Below the pieces are notes generated by a model. The model was not told where the DNA came from and searched no databases. It saw only the letters and a program-made list of their open reading frames with translations. From Umbelopsis ramanniana AG (taxonomy: Eukaryota > Mucoromycota > Umbelopsidomycetes > Umbelopsidales > Umbelopsidaceae): DNA of 64,000 bases. Shown here piece after piece: positions 27,175-38,368 of the stretch (position 1 is the stretch's first letter; each line of letters opens with the position of its first letter). The DNA lies in assembly GCF_025399195.1 (NCBI RefSeq), contig NW_026252137.1, forward strand, positions 114,876 to 178,875, written 5' to 3'. The translations under genes were made by a program, and so were the position numbers.

Positions 27175-27949
27175 ATGCTCCCTCGTCTTTCTCATTTGAC
27201 GCAGTCATTTACTCGATCTAACCATACTCTTAATAACGCAATGACTGAAAAAGCTACTTATGCTGCCGGTTGTTTCTGGTGAGTGCATGCCGGCCATGGC
27301 CACAAAGGGCTGACAAATCCTGTCAATGACACACTCACCGACATCACTCTATAGGGGTGTAGAACACTTGTATGTCAAGCACTTTAAGAAGGACGGTATC
27401 ACCACTCGTGTAGGGTACATTGGTGGTGATTTAGATAACCCAACGTATCGTCAAGTGTGTGGCGGAGACACCAATCATGCCGAAGCCCTCGAAGTGACCT
27501 TTGACCCTAGCAAGGTGTCATACGCTACCCTCACTGAGTTCTTCTACCGAATGCACGATCCTACTACACTTAACTACCAAGGTCCTGACCGAGGAACCCA
27601 ATGTAAGGAAGCGCAGTGCTCTTGGTCATTGATGACGAATACTAACTCACCATTGCGACAGACCGATCGGCTATATTTTACCACTCCGAAGAGCAAAAGC
27701 AGACAGCCGAGAAAGTCACTGCTGAAGTACAGGAGAAACATTACAAAGGAAAACCCATTGTGACTCAAATTATTCCCGCTGGCAAATTTTACACGGCCGA
27801 AGAATATCATCAAAAGTACCTGGACAGAAATCCCGGTGGATACGAGGTAAGGAAGCCCGAGTGGCCTTGTTAAAGGTGCAGGCATTGGAGATTTATACTG
27901 ACTGATACGCTCGCTCTCTTAGTGTCCTACTCACTTTTTGCGCTGGTAA
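27175..27949 (+). CDS. MSRA: Peptide-methionine (S)-S-oxide reductase MsrA, two possible starts
   Basis: Exons 27175-27278, 27355-27602, 27662-27846 and 27923-27949; 187 residues from the ATG at 27175 or 165 from the in-frame ATG at 27241. MsrA reduces the S epimer of methionine sulfoxide. The catalytic motif GCFWG is split by intron 1 (GCFW|GVEH). Also present are [15 protein letters not shown], a [13 protein letters not shown] block and AEEYHQKY, ending in a 9-codon last exon. The longer form begins [20 protein letters not shown], with three positive charges, many hydroxyl residues and no acids, typical of a mitochondrial presequence. The short form would be cytosolic. Yeast and animal MsrA also occur in both compartments. 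Confidence 0.94.
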
Positions 27950-28312
27950 ATGGGAGCCTAGCGGCTTCTCAATTTTGGACTGTCGTGACTGTCAATAGTG
28001 AAATCGCACTGTGAAAGAAAATTTTTTTTGTGTCTATAAAAAAGCCGGCAAAGTGGGCAAATCCAATGTTTCTCTATCATCAGTAGAGAATTCTTATCTG
28101 TGCGAGTACCTCCTAGAGGACTCAACATATAAAGTTTTTTCATGTAATGATGAAGTCGGTATTTGGATGAAATGCTTTGTGATTTCAAAAAGCCAGCCAA
28201 CAACGCACTTCTGATCCATGAATCATTCTCCCTACTCTTATACAAACCATAATTTATATAAAAAAAAAAGAAAAAAAAAAACAAAAACTAAGGGTGTATT
28301 AAGCTGTGCCTA
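27950..28312. other. Convergent intergenic region
   Basis: 3'-3' gap between MsrA and the ITFG2-like gene, with an A-rich run of about 25 bases near 28260-28285. No gene is seen. Confidence 0.6.
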
Positions 28313-31300
28313 CTACATAGTGTCATTGGTAGTGGCATCATGTGTCAAGTGAATGGAGTCTTCTTCAAGCTCACTGTCGGCTAGATCGCTGTCGGTCAAG
28401 AGATCTCGGTCATGTAGCTCGGATGGAGTAGTGGCGGGAACGGGAGATGTCATGCTGGAGGGGGTGCGTACCACGCCGTCGCTAGCTCCTCCTTCCAACG
28501 ATGAATATGGGAAGATATCGATATCTGAGAGCCTTCGGTTACCTCCAGGTTGAGAAGACTGGAAAGGAGTCTGCGCCAGCGCAAGCTATACATACACCAA
28601 GGATTCATTATCATCACAGTCAAGTTTCTTTCTATTTTCTCCACCGGTACATACCTGTTCGAGTTCATACGATAAGGCGGCTTGAAGTTGGGGTAGCTCA
28701 TACAGACATCGATGAATGATGTCTGGTAGAGCTTGAGGACTGTGAGAGGTGATAACGTTGGCGCTTCCAAATGGATTCTCCATGAGAACTTTGTCATCGG
28801 GATCATGCATTCGTTGGCGCAGATCTTTTATCATGTACTCGTATTCATCAATCCGTTCCAGAGCTTCTTCAATATCATCATCTTGTTTATCCAAAAAGTT
28901 AGTGACCGGTCCTGGAGATATTCGGACATCATAATACACATAGATTTGATCGTCAAAGTCCACATAGAATAGACAGGGCACATTTTGTCCCGGTACAATG
29001 GCGTACGACCCTACAAAAATGGGGCATCAATACCAAAGATCTGCAGACATGGCGAACCCCACCCACGACTCACCTGCTGTGAAAGCACATACTCTGCCTT
29101 CAAAGGCAAATTTAACCAGTTGAAACTTGGTAGCGGCATTTTGGCTACTATCCGTAGGGGTAGAACTTCGCTGGCTCCAGTCGATCATGTAGGTGACACC
29201 ATTCCAAGCACAAGCGACAAAGAGATCATTCTCAACTTCGACCTTCTGTTCGCTTAGCCAAGAGTCTTCTAGGCCGTTATATTCACTTCCTCGTCTCGAG
29301 CCATTATGCTCAGAGTCACTGAAATCTTCCAACTCATCGTCTCCGTCAGCGGCACTGGCTTCGCCGTCAGGTGGATTGCCGCTCACTATTCCTAAAATTT
29401 TTGAGATAGTTGATCCCATAGTAACTGTAACATCATCTAGACTAGGTACGTGCCGAAGAGAATGGTCGTCCTCATTATCACTATCTCCGTTTTCCGACAC
29501 ACTAACTGATGTGGTGGCAACGGGTGAAGGCGCCGAAGACAAGTCATTGATGGACGCTGTGGCAGAAGAGTTGTATCTTGCCGCTCTCATATAAGGCGAG
29601 GGGAATCTAAGCTGTGGCGATGATGCGTGCGAGGAAAAGGCTGGGGTACTGACGCCACTTCTGAAACGGCCGTGAGTGGCATGAGAAGACGAGTGGTTAC
29701 CAAGTCTCAGAGGGTTGCTATGAGGGTTGAGGGTAGCCAAACTGAACAGCTTGTGCGTGACAAACAGGTCGTATTCAGAACTTTCTTTCGATAACAGATT
29801 GTAAACCGTGAACTTTCCTACAATCCGAACGGAAGATCGTGGTCAGCACGAATGGGAAAAAGATTTTCAATATCTAGTTGGGCGGTGGAAATCAGTGGTA
29901 CTCACCGTCCATACTGAGCATGCCAACAACATCAGCTTGCACATCATCAACAATCTCGCTATCAATATCGTCCAGGGACCGTCGTCGATGCCGCCGTTTT
30001 CCCATGACAATTTCTGTCGCAACCAAGCCTTTGATTTCATCACCTACAACAGCATCGCCGTCAACTACTGGCCAGCTTTGAACGACATAGCTCGAACTTT
30101 TGATCTCTACAGGAGGTGTTGAAATGGAAGAAGACGGCTTGGATTTATCCAGAACGTCAGGTCCGATGGCGTGCGTACTGGAAGCTCGTCGTAACAAAGG
30201 GCGAATAGTGCCACTCGTTAGGCGACGTGTCTTGGCCATGGGTGGTTCATCCGTCATAAACTGTGTTGCCTTTGGTGTGACTGATAAGCCGTACATCTCT
30301 TCACTACAATCGTCGCCGTCGATCAATTTGGTCAAACTCTTTTCAATATCAACAGGTGATCGGTCAAAGGAGTGGTTTGGCGGACGTTGTGAGATCTCAG
30401 GGCTATCAAACTGATAGGTGGAGATGTCACCAACTGGGTCATTAGATCGTCGGTAATGGCTGTTGCTAACATAATGCCGTGTGAAATCAGGATTATAGCG
30501 ATCGCCTTTTTGGTCAATGATAGTAAAGGTATTTCCAGGTTGAGCAACTAGTAGCAAAGGCTCATTTGGATAGTTTGGGTGCACAGTGGTGGACAAAGAT
30601 GTAATCTACAGAGTGAAAAAAAGGTTACCAGGTAGCTCGATAAACAGGCATTCTCTTGTTCAAATCATCATGTCAACTTACCTGGCCATCAAATATCCAC
30701 ATGTCTTTCTCAATAATAGTGGTTGTGGTTGTGGGCTTGACATTATTCTCGTCATTGCTTTCAACATCGTCTTTCGGCTTGACTTTATTCTTGTCCCTTT
30801 TCCCCCACCCGGTGCTGATTTTTGATATGGCACTCAAATCCTTCGCATCCTCCTTGGTTAACGTCCGTGACGGTGGTAGAGGGCGCTCTTTTGCCAAGCT
30901 CAAAGTGCTTTGAGTAATATTAGAGAGAGATGACTTCATTGATTTTCCGGCTAATGGATTGGGACGGGTATACAGATTAGGTGTAGTGGAGGTAGATGAA
31001 GTAGAGGTCGAAGTGGATTGAGGTCCAGCAGTCGTATTAGATTTGGAGATGTCGTCCAAATTTGTTTTCTTAAGTTCAAAAGAATGCAAAATTCGATCGG
31101 TTCGAGCCAAAACGACTTCGTTCCTTCCGTCACCATCGATATCTGCAATAATAATTTTGTTCACGTTGACTGGAACTTTCACCGTGTGAATTGGTGCTAT
31201 ATGCTCCATGACCATTTCTTGATCGTCTTTGCCAAGCTGACTCTTTGCACGGCTGGTTTTTTGACCATTTTGAGCATTGGCCATAGCATTTCGAAAACTA

Positions 31301-31909
31301 TGCAAAGTAGCCGTGTCTGAACCTCGGCGACTATGTTGTAAATACTCTTCAACGGTCATAAGGTTGTTGGCCTGCACCGAAGATGACCGCCTGGTCGCGT
31401 CAATGTTATCCAGATCAAATATATGGGCTTGGCCTTCAGCATTGATACACACGACCGAGTTCTGGTAGTAGGCATCAGAAGATGCATTAGAATTGATATA
31501 CGGTCGATAGCCGCTTTCACTTTCGAGCTTACCTTGCCGCTATTTCGAGCATCCCCAATGGCAAGACAAGTGATCTATTCAGCGCAAAAGTTAGTACGAG
31601 GCAATATGACAGGATAGAGGCAATAATGCAAGCTCACCGTGCCAAGACCTCGGCAAAAGTAAGTTGGCAGGCCATTGGGACAATCGCCTTTAAATATAGC
31701 GAGATCTCCGTTGAGATTGCCAATAACAAATTCATTGTCCTGCGCGGAGGAAAGGTAAAGCGTTATTAGACTTGAAGAAAGCGGAAGTTCAGTGGCAAAC
31801 ACGAAAGTCTTACCCCGTCATTATCTGCATCACCAACAACGAGGGCATGAGGGTTCATATTTCCACCGAACGACCATCGCAGGCGATTGACAAGCGATAC
31901 GGTCCTCAT
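28313..31909 (-). CDS. ITFG2: ITFG2-like FG-GAP beta-propeller protein (KICSTOR subunit family), expanded
   Basis: Eight exons: 31909-31814, 31739-31638, 31574-31533, 31461-30682, 30605-29906, 29817-29074, 29010-28655 and 28585-28313; 1030 residues. The N-terminus follows animal ITFG2 closely: MRTVSLVNRLRWSF, then GDADNDGDNEFVIGNLNGDL, CLAIGDARNSGK, INAEGQAHIFDLD. A calcium-loop FG-GAP motif IADIDGDGRNEVVLARTDRI follows near residue 178. Later blades include LLLVAQPGNTF and VPCLFYVDFDDQIYVYYDV. Long Ser/Thr/Asp-rich insertions between blades more than double the length relative to human ITFG2 (about 450 residues). In animals ITFG2 is part of KICSTOR, which holds GATOR1 on lysosomes for amino-acid control of TORC1. 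That role here is inferred from homology. Confidence 0.88.
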
Positions 31910-32374
31910 GCTGGCATTGAGCGGGGGAAGACCTGGTTAAATTTTTCCCTTTTGCAACTTTTGGATTTTAGGTTCCAGCTGTGATCTCTGTTATGGGCCA
32001 TTTTGCTATTATGAAATCTGTTTCGTTGTAAATACCATAATGAAATGACATAGCATATGTTTCTTTCAGCTATCACTGCCATATGGTGGTAATCTATTGC
32101 AACTGAAGTGCCAATTTACTACCGGCGTGATCATAAAGCCCCATTGTATTCGCAGAACAAAGTATTAAAGAAGGAGTTGATTAAGCATCATTTATATCAT
32201 AAGATAGTCTTAACAAATGAAAGAGTATTTTAGAGGGGCGTGAAAATTATTGAGTGCATGACACATGAAAACTCTTAGAAGAGTAGATAACACTTCAGTT
32301 GGGTTAGACAGAGGTATTGAGCGATAATTGCATAGAACAGTGAAAGGAAGAATACAGTGACTTGATAATGGTGA
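31910..32374. other. Intergenic region
   Basis: ITFG2-like promoter and the 3' flank of the phytochrome gene. No gene is seen. Confidence 0.5.
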
Positions 32375-35300
32375 CTATTTCTCAAGGCTGGGAGATCCTG
32401 TTTCAGCGACTAGTTTCTGGCAGCGTAAGCCTTCCAAGAGTTGCCGTAGTACTTGGAAATCAATTGGCTTGCTCACGTAGCCTTTCATTCCCTTACTAAG
32501 ACAGATTTCACGATCACCACTCATAGCTTGAGCGGTAACGGCAATGATAGGTGCAGCAATAACAGCGGCTCCAAATGTATGCCTTTGGTATTCTAAAATT
32601 TGTCGTGTGGCTTCAAATCCATCGCATATAGGCATTTGTAAATCCATTAAGATGACATCGAACGAATCCTTTTGTAACGTCGACTTTGTAGTATTGGCAC
32701 GGACATAGATATCGATGGCTTCTTGACCGTTGTCGGCGACTTCATAAACGTATTTAAGTTTCTGCATCATTCGACATATTAATGCTTGATTAAGCTTGTT
32801 GTCTTCCACACAGAGTACTCGAAATGGTCTATGAGCGCCTTCATATTGAGCTAGAATGCTCTCAATTTCAGAAACGTTCATCACAGGATAGGGAGAGATA
32901 GCCTCTGTTGGTGAGGAGAAATTCGCTATTAGTTCGTCTTTGGTATGAGCTGGAAGAGTTTGAGCGAGCGGAATCGGGATGGTAGGCACTAGCTGTGGGC
33001 GTACGTTCTTCGTATCCGAGCCATTGGTTGGCGCCACGGTGCTGTCAGGGTGCTGATCCACAGGTTCCAACGGTAGCTCCAAGTAAAACTCACTGCCGAT
33101 CTCTGGCTTAGATACTAGGCCAACCTTACCGCCCATGAGATGAGCCAAAGTGTGACTGACAGCCAATCCTAAACCTAAACAAACGCTTGTTAGAAGAAGT
33201 CCTGTGCAAAACCAGATATAGAAACGATGCCTTACCAATTCCGCCGTTGTTTCGGCTGAGCGAATCGTCGCCTTGCACAAATTTTTCAAAAATAAGTTGC
33301 TGTCTGTCAATGGGTATACCAATACCTATCAATGACATTAGATGTTAGCAATGGATGACATATTTCAACAAGAAAGAAAAATGCGTTCTACTTACCAGTA
33401 TCGGTGACGCCAACTTTAACAGAGATATTTCCATCCTCATGGACCTCAATCAGGGATACATTGACAGAGACTTCACCTTTGGACGTGTACTTGCACGCAT
33501 TACTTACAAAGTTTCTCAAGATTTGTTTGATCTTTATAACATCGCCGATAGCCCATTTTGGAAGGCTAGGATCAAATTTGACGAAGAAACCAAGGTTTTT
33601 TTCCTTGAAGCGTGGAGCATACGATTGAGTAACATCGCTGATAGCATCCTCAAGGTTGAACGAAGCCTTTTCAAGGTGAACCTCGCCGCGTTCAAGTTTG
33701 GAAAAATCCAATAGATCATTGATAATAGTAGTAAGAGTCTTAGTAGCCTGGTTGGCTTCTTGAAGCATTTGCGATTGTTCACTCGAGAGGTCTGTGTCGA
33801 GCAAGAGATTAATGACACCAGAAATACCGTGTAAAGGAGTTCGTACTAAAAATTCATTGTCAGTAAGTATGAAGTCACGACTTTGGGCCATATGTCGGAA
33901 TTTCATCCTTACCTTCGTGGGATACGTTTGCAAGCAGCAAACTCTTCTTTTTATCGCTTTCTTCGGCAAGACGCTTAGCTTGCTCCAATTGAGAGTTTCT
34001 ATAACGGGCCTCACGACCATCAATGCGAAGCATGCGATTCTTCCATGTCTTGAGCGATTCTTGGAACACAGACAAGGTGGTCAACAATAGCTCGGGATTG
34101 ACGTGTGTGCTCCAGCTGGAGGATGTGCCTTCGATAGTTTCAGTCCATTTTTGAAAACTAGTTCTGGGCATGAGGACGTCATTCTGGCGTCCATTATAGG
34201 CTTGAATGGTCATTGTGTCTCCCGACTTCATTGGTTCGCCCTGAGATAGTGAAAAAATTAGTGAGACTGTCACTAGGCAAATGCCAAGTAAACGCCAACT
34301 GTAAAAGTGTACTGTACTAACCGCCCACGTAACGTTCATAATTTGTTCTTGTCTACATATGACGGCGAAGTCGATGCCATCATCACTTAGTGGAAAGTAA
34401 ATGGCACCACTGAGAGCTCTAGTGCTTTCCATGCCTTGAAAATCTTTGGCAATGCAGCTGCTGACAACGGTCTTCTTAAGTCGAACGGATTGAAGGTATT
34501 GTACAAATCGTGTCAATGCATCCGGATCGGGAATAAGGGCTGGATTGGGAACAACAATAGATCGACCCTGAATCATAAAGAGCATATAGTCTGCACCGAA
34601 AAGTTTGCATACTGTGGGACCAGCCACTCGAACAAATCGCTCGTACATTCTAGCCCAATCTTCTGTACTTCTTCGGTCGTGATCAGGTCTTCGGCGAAAT
34701 TTGCCGGATCTTTGTGAAGTAACGGACGAGCTACGGGATGTCTGTCTCTTGACTGCATTGACATCGATATGCAAGTTTTCAAGTCGTTCAGCGACGGATT
34801 TGTCAAAATAGTCGCGCTCATCGCATGAGGAACAGTATTCATCTTCTGGTGAGTCCACACTAGTATCAGCTGGAGAGTCATTCACCTTCGTCGCTGTTGG
34901 CTCTGGCGGTGCTTTTTGTGAAGCATTACGTGAGCCAGTCCAATACTGTTCAGCAAGCTGTCGCACTTGATGCGTTTGATCAAAACGTTCCTTGTTGATC
35001 ATATTTTCGAGATGTGTAGATATCAACGTACTGAGATAAGAGCATGCCGTTCTCGCCTGGAAAGTGACGGGCAATGCGAACATATGGTGACTTTTTTTTT
35101 TCCGAGTGGGAGGGAATAGAGGTAATTAGTGACAAAGGAAAGGTAGAGTAGATTTAGTTCAGGTCAATGGATACTTTACCAGCATATCAAACCCCAAAGT
35201 CGGCCATAAACAGTAACAGCTAAAGACATGGACGAATTTACACCCATATGCTTTAGATAAATTAAGTGAACTGGACTCATAGCTCTTAAATGACAGAAAG

Positions 35301-36692
35301 TCAAGTCCAATGGGCGTGTGGCTTTAGATCGGCTGGCCGAACCTTTACCATTGGCTTGCAATAAGGAGCTGGTAAGAGCACCTCGATCGCAGAGATATCT
35401 AGATTTGTTAAGCAAATAGAGGTCTCTAAGATAGGAGTAAAAATAATAATGATTAAAACAACGGGTTGGTGGCGTTTAAATGTGTGAATAGCGTCTATGG
35501 CTTACCTTGCTTGCTTGGGGATATCAGTGTGTGGAAAGTGAATGCCCATATACGATTCAGCATCGCTATCCATGGCCAGGGTTTCAGCTATAGTAGAAAG
35601 GTTAGACTCTTGAACCATTTGGATGCAGCAAGCAGACACTTATCGCACATACCCACTACAACGCCATTCCAATCTTCATCGAATTGGTACATCATGACTC
35701 TTTCATAAGAAGTGACATGTTGAACGTAGCGTACAGCCAAGCTGCATAGATCTTGGATATTCTTTGCGGTCTCAAAAGTGTGTACCAGGGTATTCAATCC
35801 AAAGAAAAACTTGTCATAGGCCACTTCAGCAAGTCGATTGTAGACTTCTAATTCCAATATGAGTAGATTGGGATTTCTTTGCGATTTGTGCATGGAGCAA
35901 TAGAATTGTCGTTTGTGAGGGTTGATAGACTGCTCTGCGTCTGAATCATCATCATCGTCAGACAAGTCGTTCCACAAACCATTTAGATAGTCGTCTTGGC
36001 CGGTGGTCTGGCCAGACGGCGTCGACGACGCTGTCGAAAACGACGCTCTAGACTCCGTTTTTTCAGAATAGTAACCAATATCACTGTCATGAGAGGCGGG
36101 AGAAGCAGCCTCCACGCTTTGTCGATGATCTTGTAAAATGTCGGCGAACCGTTTTGATCGATAAAAGATAGAGGTATCGAGTTCCAGTACGAAACTGGAG
36201 GGTCCAACCTTGGAGGCATCTGTCATGGAAAGCAACAGTGTGAGTATGAAACTGTTGGCTATGGATGGGGTGTCTTGTTGGTCATTTACCTCGCAACGCA
36301 TCTATATGTTTATAAAATCTATCACGTTGATAATCTGAAAGCAACTTTTTGAAACTTTTCAATTCGAAGAGGTGATTAGGCTGTATATGGGGTAAACCAA
36401 TCAAATCTGGGGTATTATCAGAGAGATATTCTATCTTCAAATTCGATAGCGATAGGGCGATCAGTGCTCCATGATGCTGGATTGCGCCAGGGATATGAAT
36501 GGGTTCTGAAAAAAAAAAAGCGATATTTTTTATTAGCGGATTATTTAAGATTGCCATGTTAAAAAAGAAGGCAATTTTTTTTTTAGAGCGGTTATTTCCC
36601 ATACCTTGATCACAAGGGACAAAGTTGCCTTCATGTTTGACATGGAGAACGTCCTCTCTCATGGAAATCAAATTTTCAGAGTCTGGCTCCAT
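32375..36692 (-). CDS. Phytochrome hybrid histidine kinase (PAS-GAF-PHY-HisKA-HATPase-receiver)
   Basis: Ten exons: 36692-36605, 36505-36290, 36219-35653, 35587-35506, 35425-35180, 35090-34322, 34240-33913, 33845-33396, 33325-33236 and 33174-32375; 1211 residues, every phase closing. Photosensory core: a cysteine at residue 27 just before EPIHIPGAIQHHG, the biliverdin-attachment position of bacterial and fungal phytochromes; a GAF domain with HFPHTDIPKQARDLYLLNK (the conserved Asp-Ile-Pro) and SPVHLIYLKHMGV; a PHY tongue with WAGEP and MPRTSF. Output: the H-box SHEVRTPLHG (His764), the N-box NACKYT, DTGIGIP and GLGLAVS ATP motifs, then a receiver with VEDNKLNQ and phospho-acceptor Asp1123 in ILMDLQMP. 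It should be a red/far-red sensor feeding a phosphorelay (HPt, then response regulators). Ser/Asp-rich insertions lie in the PAS-GAF linker and the PHY domain. Confidence 0.96.
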
Positions 36693-38368
36693 TTGATATT
36701 ACGAAAACCAGGTGAAAAGAGTGTTTTGGTTCAGTGTGTGGTCTCAGGAAAAGAGTGAGAAGAGGGGAAAGAAGTGGGCCGACAAAAAAGAAACGGGGTG
36801 CACAAATTGGTCTAGCGGCTGAAAAGTTTAGTAGACCCCCACCGTCGGGACTGTTGTCAGTTTTAGGAAATTGGAGGGTTGGATCTGCGCTTTGTGTCCT
36901 GAGCAAAATAACTTCCATTTGCTTCTCAATCTTCTGCCTGCCAGTCAATCTCTGACGCTGCAATCAATACAACCTACGAGCATTCCCACTCGAAAGGCAA
37001 ATACGCTGAGGATTTCAACTAAACTACTTTGAGACATGCTTACCCACCTTTAGGCTCAATTTCCCTAAAGTCAGCCGGAAATCACACCAATCAAGACACA
37101 ACGTCGCTTATTCGGTAGTTGTGTGGACTAAAGCGTTTTGCGTTTACTACTTTCGACAAATTGGAAAGTGCGCCCGGAAGTTGGATTTGTTTATGGTTTA
37201 TACCAGCGGATGGTGTCTTGAAAATCAGCTAGCAGTGGGGATGCCGACACTCTCCAGAAATTTTGCCCAGACCCTCGGTCTCAGACTCAGCGGAAAAAGT
37301 ACAATCATTAGCGTTTCACACAACATGGAAAAATTTGTCTGACCCAGAATGGCCAATTTTTAAAACCCCATCGCAAAGTCAGAATCACCAAAAATTGCTT
37401 CTGCACGACAAGGTTTCTCAAAATGGAGCAAAACAGGAAGACTAACAACTCGTCGTAGAACGGAACGTTCCATAATCTTCCTTTCGCGTTGTACCGAATA
37501 GAATCGAAGGAATTGGAATGTTATGTTCACCTGGAGAGTCACCGGTTTTCATGGCAAATCTCATAGTAGAACGTGCACAGGTAATGTGAAACCTATCCTA
37601 AGAACGTTATTGGAGATCGACTAGAGCGAGTTATCAAGGATATCTCTTTTTCTTGCTATGGTTGACTCTGAATCCCAACCATGGTCGTAACCTGAAATGC
37701 AAGGCAATTTCTAATTACGACAGGTTAGCTGCGCAAAGTATTTACCAGAATGTACTGGAGCATTGTTCTACATTGTTCGTCTCTAATAGCCTTTAAGGAA
37801 GGCTGTGGCACATTTGGTGCGTAGTGGTGGCATTATTCCGCCACCTTAACCTTTTGTTTTTTTTATGGAAGACCAAACCCACGTATCAACCGTAGACCTA
37901 ACTGTTCAAACAGATTAGGCAGTCGGTCGTTTGTTTGGCGAAATCCTATTATACATTTAATTGATTGGCTACAAACTGCCGATACCGTCAATTTGACAAT
38001 ACTAAGCGGCTTAACGCCGAAATGTGGTATGTTCGCCCCCATCTACTGTACGGTTCCGGTAGTGTCTGATTCACGCGCGAGTGGTTGGCATGTACGATGT
38101 CCACGAAGTTAACATAGACTTAAGTTATTTCAGTTCACCATTTCCCCTCAGGAAGAATAGCGTGAACTGTGCTCATAAAAACCTGAGTTTGAGCCGATGC
38201 TTCTGTTCGGTTGCATCGAAAACTCCGTCGTCGATGCATTTGGCATGGGAGGAAAAATGATTAACGCCGTGGAGCCGGTACAGGTTTTGAATTCGCAGTC
38301 ACTTAAGATGTGTCGATCGACCACCAGTGCTCGAGATAACCCGGCTACAAGTAACAGAAACTGTGTAC
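36693..38368. other. Divergent promoter region, phytochrome / TFIIIC subunit
   Basis: About 1.7 kb between two outward-reading genes. Open frames are short and without domains. I see no clear TATA box for either gene and no recognisable repeat. Confidence 0.5.
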
